Positions 54,289-64,000 of a stretch of 64,000 nucleotides of DNA are shown here, in pieces (within the stretch, counting starts at the first letter, position 1; every line of letters begins with the position of its first letter). A model generated the notes under the pieces. That model saw only the letters and a program-made list of their open reading frames with translations, had not been told where the DNA came from and did not search any database. The position numbers and the translations under genes are program-made. This DNA is from Aristolochia californica (Eukaryota > Streptophyta > Magnoliopsida > Piperales > Aristolochiaceae), in assembly GCA_029961685.1 (NCBI GenBank), contig JARWKL010000004.1, positions 22,077,610-22,141,609 of the forward strand, given 5' to 3'.

Positions 54289-54855
54289 GTTTCCCCCACA
54301 AGAATGGTATCCCGAACATCATTAAAGATCAATTTCCCATTGCCTACATAGTTGCTAACAGCAACCCTCATAAGCTCCCAACAATTTGGCAGAGATGCCA
54401 AAAGAATTAATGCATGAACCTCATCATCAAATTTAATTTGAACGGATATCAATTGATTGACAATTATGCTAAACTCATTCAAATGTTATGCTACTGATGT
54501 TTTCTCTATCATCTTTAAATTGAAGATTTTTTTTTGTGAGATGTACCTTATTATTTGTGGAAGGTTGCTTATACATGTCAAACAGAATCTTCATCATCCC
54601 CGCTGTAGTTTTCTCTGACCCCATGTTGTGAGCAACGTTCTTTAACAATGTTAATGAGAATACTCCCAACACCTATCTATTGATGAGATTCCACTCATCA
54701 TCCTTTATACCTTTTGTTTTCATATCCAAAAGTGGTGCGTTCAGCTTTTTACGGTATATATAATCTTTGATCTGCATCCTCCTGAACTCAAAATCCATAC
54801 CATCAAACTTGTTGATTCCAAGTGTCAATCCTTCTCCGCCAGCCATTTCTTTCAA
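54289..54855 (-). pseudogene. copia Gag N-part of C
   Basis: Start ATG at 54855 (MKEMAGGEGLTLGINKFDGM), then DFEFRRMQIKDYIYRKKLNA, a slip, KTTAGMMKILFDMYKQPSTN, a slip, EFSIIVNQLISVQIKFDDEV, HALILLASLPNCWELMRVAV and IFNDVRDTILVGE, where H interrupts. It is the UBN2 Gag domain of Tnt1-like copia elements. Confidence 0.85.
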
Positions 54856-54865
54856 TCACAAACCA

Positions 54866-54879
54866 AAACTCTCATACCA
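54866..54879 (-). other. Primer binding site of C
   Basis: TGGTATGAGAGTTT on the minus strand beside the 5' LTR, an initiator-Met type site with one change (TGGTATCAGAG). Confidence 0.7.
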
Positions 54880-54881
54880 AT

Positions 54882-55298
54882 TATTAGGAATTAGATGCTC
54901 TAATTTCAAACTAATGAGATCAATAATAACAAACATGAAAGAAATAAAAGCAAGCAACAAAAAATAACAACAAGATTTATATAGGTTCGCCTTGAGGTTA
55001 GACTACATCCTTGCTTCCCCCGCTACAATAATCTACTATGAAGATGAAATAGTTTACAAAGAGAAACCACACACACTTACAGGTGCTTTTCTCTAACATC
55101 TAGGGCTACAACTCCAAATGCTCCTCAGGATGATGATACTCATCAAAATGATAAAACCCTAACAACGGTGCCCCCATAAATAAAAATAAAATAAGGGAAT
55201 TGGATTACAAGTGTGAAATCCCCACACTACCCTTAATGACACATCAATCAATATATCGTGTCAGAGGGTAAGATTTAATTAGGCTCCACAACTTAACA
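54882..55298 (-). repeat. 5' LTR of C (417 bp)
   Basis: On the minus strand it starts TGTTAAGTTGTGGAGCC and ends CTAATTCCTAATA. Matches the 3' copy apart from the roughly 100-bp segment missing here near 55261. Confidence 0.8.
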
Positions 55299-55389
55299 TG
55301 CAGGTCATGAAAGATTCTTCAAAATATAGGCCTAGAGATGACCCGATGGAGTGGGAGCTTATATGTCTAATTTTTTTTCTTTTTCAACT

Positions 55390-55728
55390 GTCAAAAGATG
55401 GGTCCAAACCCACCCGACCAAGGAAGGCCCACACATCCAAAAGATGTGGAAGATGGCTCAAGGCCCATAGACCAAGGAGAAGGCCCACAGACCCATAAAA
55501 TGTTGGAAGGATGGTAAATAAAGAGTCGTCTCTTAGAGATGGAACTGGTGTAATTAGTTTAAGTACCAGGGACATAATTGTAATAATGTAGGATTATTAA
55601 TCTATAAATTGAGATTTAGGGGAAGAGTTAGGAGACAAGTCCATAACCTCTTCTTCCTCCTATTTTCTCCAATTACGCGTCTCTCCTTTTCTCCATGAGC
55701 TAAATCTATGGAGTCCTGAAAATAAACA
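55390..55728 (+). repeat. 5' LTR of E (339 bp)
   Basis: TGTCAAAAGATGGGTCCAA ... GAAAATAAACA. Contains GACCAAGGAAGGCCCACA-type and GGATGGTAAATAAAGAGTC blocks shared with M and the E 3' LTR. Confidence 0.75.
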
Positions 55729-57496
55729 TGGTATCAAAACATGATTTTTAGGACTCGTATTTGTAGTTTTTAGAATTCTCGATTTATTTGGGTGCGTGAT
55801 TCTGTGTCTTCTCCTTTTTTTATTTTAAAATTTCTCGATCTTATTTACTCTATGGGTTTTTTCCCTTACATGATTATTCAAAGTCTGTTGTTGTTTGTCT
55901 TTACTGCTGATAATTCTCTGCCTTGATCCTATTTAGGCAAGGTTCATATTTTTATTTGTGTGATTTAATATTGGATATCTCTTGGCTCCTTTCCATTGTT
56001 TTTCGCTGGTTACCGGTTGCTTGGTAACATAAATATTTTTGAGTCTTTGTTAATCGACGTAACCACTTCAACTGGAAGCTAGAGAATCGTTGTGCTACAA
56101 TATTGGGCCTCCACATGATGCAGATAGGATTGATGGTTTTTGGGAATCCTTGGCAGTCGTTGTTTCTGATTATTGGCTCCTAAGAATCCTTACTGATTCT
56201 GGTTGCTGATTTTGTTATTCTGTGCATCTGTCATTGGATACCAGTAGAGTAAGAGAATGTTTCTAAAGTAGTTAGTCTCCACGTATTCATCTGCTGCTAA
56301 TTATATTGTGAAATGCTTGTCTGCATTAGAGTGTGTATGGTACTCGTTATTCATCTGCTGCTGTAGTCTCCATGTAACAAAGCAGAGGGAGCAGTAATCT
56401 CGGTAGAGGGAGCATTAATTTTTTTGTAGTCTGGTATGTGGTGGTCTTGATGTAATCAGAGCAGAGGAAGCATTGAATCATCATCATTGAAGTCATTCCT
56501 TGCTGCTGCAAAGGCAAGAATGGAAGTGGCAAGCTCAGACACATCTGTCTCTGAGGAAACTTGCCCACATTGGTGAAGCAATTAGCGACCCATTCGGATT
56601 CCATATCACAATCTCTGGTCTGTGTCATTGCTTTTGTTTAAGGATTGTTACAACAAAGAATTTCGGTTTGGAATTTCTATTCCAGATTTCCCGCTGGTAT
56701 TTCTGTTTGGACATCTCATTAACAGAAAATATGCATCCTTTTAAGAAGCATAATTTTTGGTTTGGATTTCTGTTTGGATAACTGCATCTCATTAGCAGGA
56801 GATACGAAGCCCTTCAGCAACAGATCAAGGCTTTGTCATCTCCTTCAGCTCTATGATTATTTTAGTTCTTTGGCTTTCTTTGCATCATTCCTGAGAGGAG
56901 AGTCTCCACCATCTGAGTGTTGAATCCTTTTCCTTCCGACATCACTTGGCTCTAGATCAGTCATTAGTCGCTAGCCATATAGTGATAGTTTTATTACTGA
57001 AAAGAGTAGTACCAATGTCAAAAAATGAAGAGATGTTTGTGATGCCGAGAAGACTAAAAAGAAACTTTTATTGTGGTCTTTATATCAGAGTCGTATATGG
57101 TATTACTATTACACCTTTGGTCCCTATCGAGAAGCAATATCTGATCTATGATAGGGATATGGAGTGCGAGGAGGCGATGAAGAAGGCAGGGAAGGAGGTG
57201 CAAGTGTTGTACATCCTTCATCTTGGGCACTGATTCTACATGAAATAAATTGCCGTCATCTCTGTCCCCATCCAGTCCACATCCACATGCATTTTCCACC
57301 ACGCTTGTCAATTCATCTAAACTAGAGTAATTGGCTCAGAAAAGGAGAAAGTAGAAATCTTCGTCGCCGAAAAGTAGAAGAAGAGGGGTGCCATGGCGTT
57401 TGCAACAGCTGCGATTCAAGCACCAGTGATGGAGGCGATGAATAGCAGACTCTACTTGTTTAGTTGTTGTCCTGTTGCATGCTTTCCTCATATAGC
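55729..57496 (+). other. E internal region, left part
   Basis: About 1.8 kb without a recognisable retrotransposon domain. A 95-codon ORF at 56946-57233 and a short ATG frame at 57394 (MAFATAAIQAPVMEAMNSR) match nothing I know. The sequence near 57020-57070 resembles G near 28060-28110. Confidence 0.45.
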
Positions 57497-57938
57497 TGTT
57501 GAATTTATAGAAAAGTGAAATACTTCATTGATATCAATAACTTGTTGTAATCATAGTACATGAACTTCTATTTATAATAGTAGAAGGTAGTAGAGTCCAA
57601 TTACAATAAAACTACCCTTGTCCCAATTACACCCAAACTCTAACACTTAAAGATAAATCCTAACATAATTAAATAACTCAATATTTATAAAAGACAAACA
57701 TAACTCAAACTAAAACTCTTCTTGGTCGTGACCCTAAGATAAAGATACTTTTGTGAGTCCTTCTTGATCTTCCAACTGATGTGATATGGATGCCAACTCT
57801 TGGTAATCATTGTGGGTCCTACTTCTTATGGGTTTGCGCCTATCTTGTGGGCCTTCCTTGGTCATGTGGCCCATCTTATAATAATCTTACATATGTGGTC
57901 CTTCCTTGGTCGTTTGGGTTTGATATTATCTTCCAACA
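57497..57938 (-). repeat. 3' LTR of F (442 bp)
   Basis: On the minus strand TGTTGGAAGATAATATC ... AAATTCAACA. Almost identical to 59975-60416 by eye. Confidence 0.85.
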
Positions 57939-58294
57939 CTCCCCCTCAAGCTGGGGGTAAGAGAACAACATGAACTCCCTGCTTGCTGCAAATGATGTAT
58001 ATAATATTTTTGTATAAAATGGCACATCTTCCAATATGCCTTTATCTTCCAACATTCCCCCTCACGCTGTTGCGTCCTTCCATGAGGCCCTGCGGCATTA
58101 TAAGTGAGAGTAAAAATCACTCCTAGCCAGTCTTAATGCTGGATGTAGGGCACACTCCACTGTTACCGGTAGTGTGTCTCTCGGCATTGCTCTGAAGTGT
58201 CCACCACCGTGTCCCTACACAGGACAACGACTCTCTAGTGGTAGGAGACATAAAAGCCATTACAGGGGGGGATAACATAGATGTAGTCATAAGT

Positions 58295-58625
58295 TCTTCC
58301 GTCATGGACTTCCAACCACAAATAGTTTTCATCTTTTTGACGGGGATGAAGTTCCTCCATCGTGGACTCCCAACCACATATAATTTTCATCTTTTTGAAC
58401 TTCCTCCATCGTGGACTCCCAACCACAAATAATTTTCATCTTTTTGACAGGGATGAAGTTCCTCCATCATGGACTTCCAACCACAAATAATTTTCATCTT
58501 TTTGATGGGGATGAAGTGCCTCTGTCATGGACTCCCAACCACAAATAATTTTCATCTTTTTGACGGGGATGAAGTTCCTCCGTCATGGAGTCCCAACCAC
58601 AAAAAAAATTGATCTTTTTGATGGG
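58295..58625 (-). repeat. Tandem array in F (six units of about 45-60 bp)
   Basis: Plus-strand unit: CATGGACTCCCAACCACAAA, TAATTTTCATCTTTTTGACG, GGGATGAAGTTCCTCCGT. Six units; one is shortened. Reverse complement of the array in G. Confidence 0.85.
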
Positions 58626-59962
58626 GTAAAATAAATGATGACATGAAGCCACCTCTTATTCAATAATAATGTCCCCAAAGAGATATAATAGCTGCAGCTA
58701 AATATAACATGACCATCTTCCAACACATATAACACGAACCAAATAGTAAACTTTGTCAAAGAACCCATGAAATAATTCGATATAAAAATTTCTTCTTTGA
58801 TGCACAAGCTTCATCTTTTGTGCTCTCCCTTTTTTGAATATTTTGGTCACATAAACTTATCCACAACATAAGGAATAAAATACATCTTTCTTATTCTTCT
58901 TCTACTTCTCCCCCTCAAGCTGGAAGGTAATGGCAATGATCCCAGCTTGAAACCAATATCATAGATGTAGCAATAAACCAAAATAACAGATATTTATAAA
59001 TAAGCCCTCAAACCAGAGAGAAGTGAGATATTTTCCTGATCAACTCAAAAAGTGATGCAAAACCATTGGCATAAATTCGGATTTTTCAATCCAACAGAAT
59101 ACCAACATTACCTTTGATTCTTTCAATTCGAATATATCTTTCAATATAGATCTGATTGACATGAAATTTTTTCCTTCTGAAAGTAGACTTAAATAAATTT
59201 CATCCAAGTATAACATCTCTTCTTAAAATATAATTATCAGAAGATAAATAATCTGATAGGTTTCGGTCTCTGTCATCTGGCCGAACTAAGTTCTATTTCT
59301 CCTATTTTTCTAGAACGACCATTGACTCTTCCAAGATCAACATCTCCTTATAAAAAATCATACCGATAATTGGTTTAATAGGTCAGAAAATATACTTACA
59401 TACCTTTCTCTTTATATATAATTATCCATATAAAGTCTCTTTCTTGATAGTTTAAATACCTCAGAAGTTGAGGCTTTCTGCTGCCGCTCGAACCTCTTTT
59501 TCAATCTAACGTTTGCTGCTTCAAATATCGATTTCTCTTTATAAATAAATCAGATAAAAAATTGGTTGAATAGGTAAAAGAATAGACTTAAATATATTTT
59601 GTTTGATATATATTTCTCCATATAAAGTCTAGTTCTTGATAGCAAAAAATACCTCAGAATCTGAAGATTGTTGCTACTACTCGAACCTTTTTTCAATCTG
59701 ACCTTTGCTCATTCAAACATCGATATCTCTCTATAGATAACTCCGATTGGAACAAATCATTCTTCTTTGGAAATTAGACTAAAATATCTTTCCGTCAATA
59801 TATATCTTGAAATATGAAAACTAATTATAAAGGTGAAAATCGCAATGAAAACTACAATTGTAGGGACTGAAAAAAAAACTTCGAACCTAGACCTAGGGTT
59901 TAGGGTTTAGAGAAAAAGATCACATTACCTCCATGAGTTGACCAAGTAAACTCATAGAACCT

Positions 59963-59974
59963 GCTCTGATACCA
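59963..59974 (-). other. Primer binding site of F
   Basis: TGGTATCAGAGC on the minus strand, an exact match to the canonical plant initiator-Met primer site. Confidence 0.85.
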
Positions 59975-60416
59975 TGTTGAATTTATGGAAAAGTGAAATA
60001 CTTCATTGATATCAATAACTTGTTGTAATCTGAGTACATGAACTTCTATTTATAATAGTAGAAGGTAGTAGAGTCCAATTACAATAAAACTACCCTTGTC
60101 CCAATTACACCCAAACTCTAACAGTTAAAGATAAGTCCCAACATAATTAAATAACTCAATATTCATAAAAGACAAACATAACTCAAAGTAAAACTCTTCT
60201 TGGTCGTGACCCTATGATAAAGATACTTTTGTGAGTCCTTCTTGATCTTCCAACTGATGTGATATGGATGCCAACTCTTGGTAATCATTGTGGGTCCTAC
60301 TTCTTATGGGTTTGCGCCCATCTTGTGGACCTTCCTTGGTCATGTGGCCCATCTTATAATAATCTTACATATGTGGGCCTTCCTTGGTCGTTTGGGCTTG
60401 ATCTTATCTTCCAACA
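59975..60416 (-). repeat. 5' LTR of F (442 bp)
   Basis: On the minus strand TGTTGGAAGATAAGATC ... AAATTCAACA; TATA-like TATTATAAATAGAAG (minus) near 60045-60060. Confidence 0.85.
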
Positions 60417-60421
60417 AAAGC

Positions 60422-61915
60422 AACTGCCTTTGTCATCGTATCACGTGACACCAGTTGTCAGCTGAACAACTATTCTGCACTAGATTATTTTTCTCTATCA
60501 TAAAATTAAGTTTATGCCGAGAATAAATTTTCTCTTGATGCTATTTGCTTTTTTGAAAAATTCCTTGGCTCATCTCCTTGTTCCAAGTCCATTGCCATTT
60601 ACATAGACTCATCAGTTGTTGTTGTTATATCTATTTTTTGGAATGTCTCGTGACTGTATTCCATTGTGTTGCCATTTCTGGATGACAACTCTACTGATTT
60701 CAGAATCTCCTTGTTGGTCCTCTCCTATTTAAGTAACTTTCGAAGATATAGTTTTTTTTTGCTAGCCTTTCCCGCTTCAGCTTGGTTTCCATTTGGGAGG
60801 ATGAAGACGATAGCCAGATTGATTTCACCATCAAGTCTCGTAGGTATCTCGCCATATGATATACCGAGCTTCAAGCACGGTTTGAAGATTTTCCACGCTA
60901 TTTCAGGGAGACGACTGTTTCTTTGTGATTTTTAGGGACGATGACTTCTTGAAAAATTAAATGATTACTAAGTTAGGACACTATTTTTCATCCAGCGCCG
61001 ATTCAGCTTCTAGCCCAACTCAGACCAGACCATGTTAGGTCAACCCACCAACCAGAGACTCATAGTGTGCTGCTCAGTTTAACCTAGTGGGTCGGGTCAA
61101 CTTAGAGTGAGTCAACTCAGTTCAGATCAACCTGACTTGGCCCATTTGTTTTCCTGCCTTGATTATACAGGTCTGGGTCCTAAGTGCTATACCTATTTCT
61201 TTCATGCTTCAACTACGTTGGTCTACTACTTAACTCAACTTGACTAGGTCCCTTGGCTCTAGCATGATATTATGTGGAATTAATTGACAACTTATTCCTT
61301 GATCAACATATTATTTGGTGCTCAACCTTCTGATGGTCTCGTAACGGATTATTTTATGGGTCCTTGGATTTTCATAATTTGGTACACGTTATTGGGCCCA
61401 TGCCCATTTCATCTGCTACTATTGTATCTCTTTGGCTGAGACATTATTATTGAAAGACTTGTCAATTGTTGATTGTTGTCAGTATTGGTTATTTGATAAA
61501 ATAGAAAGCATATGGTGGCCCCAAAATATAATCTTCTAGGTGATTACCTATTACACCCCTTAATTGGCATTTATTACTCTTGCCATTTGAGAGTTAGTGT
61601 CCTATGGAGGGACACATTGATGGAGGAGTTTGATTACACTTCTATGCAATGCCTATAAACCCACTACCTACAGAAGATAGGAGTTTGCCCAACATCCAAT
61701 ATAAGCCAACTGGAGTATGGAGCGATGTCTTATGGCTAGGAGTAATTTTACTCTCACTTATACTATGCCAATTGGGCCTCTTGGAAGAGACCATCGGCTT
61801 GAGGGGGAGTGTTGGAGGATATGGTAGACTACCATTTTATATGAGAAGATCCTATACACCATTTGCAGCAAGCTAGGCATTCATGATGTTCTCTCACCCC
61901 CAGCTTGAGTGGGAG
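60422..61915 (+). other. E internal region, right part
   Basis: Non-coding. It includes a GGGTCAACT-rich stretch (about 61020-61145) that recurs at 62400-62480, and a block at 61560-61820 (CATTTGAGAGTTAGTGTCCT, GGCTAGGAGTAATTTTACTC) shared with F and G. A TTGAGGGGGAGTGTTGGAGG site at 61798-61817 looks like a second, older purine tract plus LTR start. Confidence 0.6.
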
Positions 61916-62313
61916 AGTTGGAAGATGGGCCCAAGCCCACACAACCAAGGAAGGCCCACACATCCAAGTGTGTTAGAAGATGGGCTCAAGCCCATAAGAC
62001 CAAGGAAGACCCACCCAATCAAGAGATGTGGAAGATGAGCTCAAAGCTCCTAGACCAAGGAGAAGGTCCATAGGCCTATATAGTGATGACAAGATGGTAA
62101 ATAAAGAGTCATCTAATAGAAATGGCATTGATGGAATTAGGTTAAGTTTTAGGGGCATAATTGTAATATCATAGTTTCACTAATTGCTAAATTGAGCTTC
62201 AGGGAAAGGGTTAGGACACACGTCCATAACCCCTTTCTTGCTCCTAGTTTCTCCCAATATGTCATCTCTCCTTTTCTCCATGAGCTAAATCCATGGAGTC
62301 CTAAAAATCAACA
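61916..62313 (+). repeat. 3' LTR of E (about 398 bp)
   Basis: Starts (A)GTTGGAAGATGGGCCCAAG, with the first base of TG changed, and ends CCTAAAAATCAACA. About 60 bp longer than the 5' copy. Confidence 0.7.
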
Positions 62314-63020
62314 AGGTGCTGCAGAGATTTTATTCTGCCGAGTGACCCAAACTGGGTTTGTTTTGTTCCACATGGTAAACCCAACGAGGGAGTGGCAGAC
62401 CCATTTTGTTCCGTTTGGGTCAACTCAGTGGGTTGGGTCAACTTGAACTGGGTCAACTAGGTCCGGGTCAACTCGACTTGGCCCACTTGTTTATTTTCCT
62501 ATGTTATATGTGTTCGGGTCATGAGTTCTCTATTGATTACTCTTGCGACTTAGTAATATTGGTTTGATATCCGACTCGGCTCAACTTGGTTCCTTGTCTT
62601 TGGCTGGATTATTATTTTCAAGTATTGGCAGCTTATTCCTTAGTAAGCATATTATTTTGTGCACAGACTCGCAACGGATTATTTTAAGGATCATTTTTTA
62701 AGCATTTTTTATATATGGTACGTGTTATTAGGCCCAAGCCCATTTTCATCTGATGTTATTATGTCTCTTTGGCTCACATGGTGGCCCCAAAAATATTATT
62801 TTCTGGGTGATTACTCGTTTCCCCTCCTTACTTGGCCTTTATTATTCATACCATTTGAGAGTCGGTGTTTTGTGGAGGGATACGGTGAATGAAGAGTTTT
62901 ATTACACTTCAGAGCAATGCCTATAGACCCACTACCTACAAAAGATAGGAGTGTACCCAACATCCAACATGAGTTATTTGACTGGAGTATGGAGCGATGT
63001 CTTATAGCTAGGAGTGATTT
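62314..63020 (+). mobile_element. Second copy of E-type internal DNA, truncated
   Basis: 62390-63020 repeats the order of 61000-61750: GGGTCAACT-rich part, ATTCCTTAGTAAGCATATTA, CGCAACGGATTATTTTA, CATTTGAGAGTCGGTGTT and GCTAGGAGTGATTTT. It stops exactly where the LTR of N begins. With E this makes an LTR-internal-LTR-internal array. Confidence 0.65.
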
Positions 63021-63399
63021 TGTTACGGTCCCAGATCTCACAAAGCGATTCATAGGGGAGAAGATGAAGGAAGAAGAAAATAAAGTCGAAGGGAAGCTTG
63101 AGACCCTAGGTTCATTGACGAGATCGCACATCCCTCAGCTCATTTAGGAGAAACTCAAAAATCCTTTGTTTAACCTAAAATCAAGACTTCTCTTTCCCAT
63201 TCCTTTCACCCTTAAGTAGGGTTCAAGAGTACAAAATTAAAAATATGCCCCTCCAAGACATTCAACTTGAAAAGTAAATAAAATTAATGACTTAAATTAA
63301 TAACTAAGTAACTTAACAACTAAGTAACTGACTCAGCCAAAGTAATTGACTCAGCCACGTCGCCTCTGAATGACTCGGCCTGCTATTGAGTCCATAACA
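63021..63399 (-). repeat. 3' LTR of N (379 bp)
   Basis: On the minus strand TGTTATGGACTCAATAGC ... GGGACCGTAACA, with GGCCGAGTCATTCAGAGGCG and TGACTCAGCCAAAGTAATTG (plus strand) as in H. Preceded by the purine tract CTCCAGGGAGGGAGTAA. Confidence 0.85.
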
Positions 63400-63600
63400 T
63401 TACTCCCTCCCTGGAGAAATAACTTGTGCTCAAGTTCAATGGTAGGGTAGGCTTGGCGGAGGGTCTCCACGTCCTCCTCTAGTCCAGCTGTGTCATCTGT
63501 GTCATCTGCTGGGAGATTTTGTTCCTCATCTTGTTTGATGTTGTGAATATTATGATGTTGCTCATCTGCAGAAAGTTGGTGGATGTCATCTTCCACAGCT
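63400..63600 (-). pseudogene. gypsy pol tail of N
   Basis: DDTAGLEEDVETLRQAYPTI then ELEHKLFLQGGSNVM at the LTR. Same tail as H and I (KLFLQGG). The acidic stretch before it (IHQLSADEQHHNIHNIKQDE) is linker-like. The chromodomain proper has been lost. Confidence 0.75.
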
Positions 63601-63629
63601 TGGGAAAACCATTTTTACATGCTTCCATG

Positions 63630-63980
63630 CTTGTTGGACTATGTAGCAGCATGTGGGTCAAGATTAGCATAAAGATTAGCCATGCACCAAAAGTGTGCAA
63701 ACGTGGGACTTATGTCAGATATAGTCAACATTTCATTACAATACTTGTGGCCCTTTGATATTAATCCTGCATGAATATAAGCACAAAACATACCAATAAA
63801 GGTAATTTCCTCGATCAACACGTTTTCTTTTGATGTTGCCCTGTCACCCATTTTGTTACTAGAACTTTGTCCCACCATTGTTGCAAGACATCCATGAATA
63901 CAGTGTTCCAACATCATTGTATTCCAAAAATTTAAATTCCTCTGTGAGATTTGGTAAAAAACTCTTCTAGTATCATCCAC
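63630..63980 (-). pseudogene. PPR fragment carried by N
   Basis: Open frame 63639-63980: MDDTRRVFYQISQRNLNFWN, TMMLEHCIHGC, ITFIGMFCAYIHAGLISKGH, FAHFWCMANLYANL. This is the last repeats of a PLS/E-class PPR protein (VF..M.QRNL.SWN, EITFIGVL.AC.HAGL, HY.CM..LYA). It lies where RT-integrase should be, in the same orientation as the element. A frame of 113 residues without a stop suggests fairly recent capture or selection. It may continue beyond the window. Confidence 0.75.
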
Positions 63981-64000
63981 CTAAAGTGCCTTGACAGGCA

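Larger units (their letters stand above)
26488..55298 (-). mobile_element. Ty1/copia element C, host of a nested cluster (28.8 kb span)
   Basis: C's own parts, in plus-strand order: 3' LTR (26488-26512 plus 29234-29724), RNase H (29725-30234), RT to integrase end (35621-37209), integrase to zinc knuckle (48766-50054), gag (54289-54855), 5' LTR (54882-55298). The protein joins across each insertion; for example SA / ALCFKKTDLELQGY meets LRGTTD around B. It belongs to the Tnt1-like copia group, judged by its Gag and integrase blocks. No outer target duplication was found (cacaa / tgcag). Confidence 0.8.
57497..60416 (-). mobile_element. Non-coding LTR retrotransposon F, sister of G
   Basis: LTRs 57497-57938 and 59975-60416 (442 bp each), primer site 59963-59974, purine tract 57939-57955, and target duplication ATAGC / AAAGC (4 of 5). 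The internal region, about 2 kb, holds in reverse the same parts as G: conserved pre-tract block (58045-58250), tandem array (58295-58625) and leader blocks (59455-59750). No coding region. Equal LTR lengths and few differences suggest a fairly recent insertion. Confidence 0.85.
55390..62313 (+). mobile_element. Non-coding LTR element E, interrupted by F
   Basis: LTRs 55390-55728 and about 61916-62313, primer site TGGTATCAAAACA at 55729, purine tract CAGCTTGAGTGGGAGA before the 3' LTR. The internal region (about 3.3 kb once F is removed) has no gag or pol. It shares a block before the purine tract with F and G (61560-61820). The flanks (tcaac / aggtg) do not match, and E-type internal DNA follows again after the 3' LTR, so E is part of a larger array. 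Confidence 0.7.
63021..64000 (-). mobile_element. Gene-carrying gypsy-type LTR element N, 3' part
   Basis: The 3' LTR (63021-63399), the pol tail and a PPR fragment run off the right edge on the minus strand. LTR and pol tail belong to the family of H. The element must continue to the right. Its insertion at 63020/63021 interrupts E-type DNA. Confidence 0.8.

Noticed and set aside
58295..58625. Regular repeats with short spacers, looking like a CRISPR array
   Set aside because: Units run end to end without unique spacers, lie inside an LTR element, recur in G, and the genome is that of a plant.
1..64000. tRNA genes suggested by TGGTATCAGAGC-like sequences
   Set aside because: All such sites sit next to LTR ends and are primer sites only; no cloverleaf with A and B boxes was seen around them.

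Overview
This is plant nuclear DNA, AT-rich and almost entirely repetitive. The evidence is initiator-methionine tRNA primer sites (TGGTATCA...), Ty1/copia and Ty3/gypsy polyproteins of plant type, GT-AG introns of about 90 bp, and fragments of plant genes (AIP2-type RING ligase, CIPK kinase, vacuolar proton pyrophosphatase, plant ABCA transporter, PPR). A flowering plant, probably a eudicot, fits best; the species cannot be set from the sequence. I saw no tRNA, rRNA or CRISPR array. Only one stretch looks like an ordinary host gene: the last three exons of an AIPP2-like gene at 3212-4237 (+). Almost everything else is retrotransposon, and every polyprotein is broken by stops, frameshifts or deletions.

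Layout. 1-2470: remnant gypsy element (-) and a scrap of copia RNase H. 3212-4237: AIPP2-like exons. 4832-7427: head of a copia element L (-). 8219-14281: gypsy element I (+), nearly full length, with 32 G at its polypurine tract. 15113-25734: gypsy element J (+); its 5' LTR holds a Mutator-like element (15244-16882) and its gag holds copia element K (18565-23606). 26488-55298: copia element C (-), stretched to 28.8 kb by insertions: G (non-coding LTR element) in its 3' LTR, B (copia) in RT, D (copia) in integrase and H (gypsy-type LTR element) in gag. D is itself hit by A (copia, +) and by a solo LTR, M. 55390-62313: non-coding LTR element E (+), holding F (-), a sister of G. 62314-63020: a second copy of E-type internal DNA. 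63021-64000: gypsy-type element N (-), sister of H, running off the window. Most insertion steps are supported by 5-bp target duplications (9 bp for the Mutator-like element).

The most notable feature is H (50055-54288). It keeps two LTRs, a primer site and the last codons of a gypsy integrase, but most of its own gag-pol is replaced by pieces of at least five unrelated host genes, all (+) and apparently intron-free: CIPK kinase, ABCA transporter, PPR protein, vacuolar H+-pyrophosphatase (with an in-frame 114-bp duplication) and a near-complete AIP2 RING ligase cDNA. N, with matching LTRs, carries another PPR piece at the same place. This LTR family therefore seems to have captured host transcripts more than once.

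A second group, E, F and G, has LTRs and primer sites but no coding capacity. It shares a conserved block just upstream of the 3' LTR; F and G also share repeated leader blocks and a roughly 50-bp tandem array.
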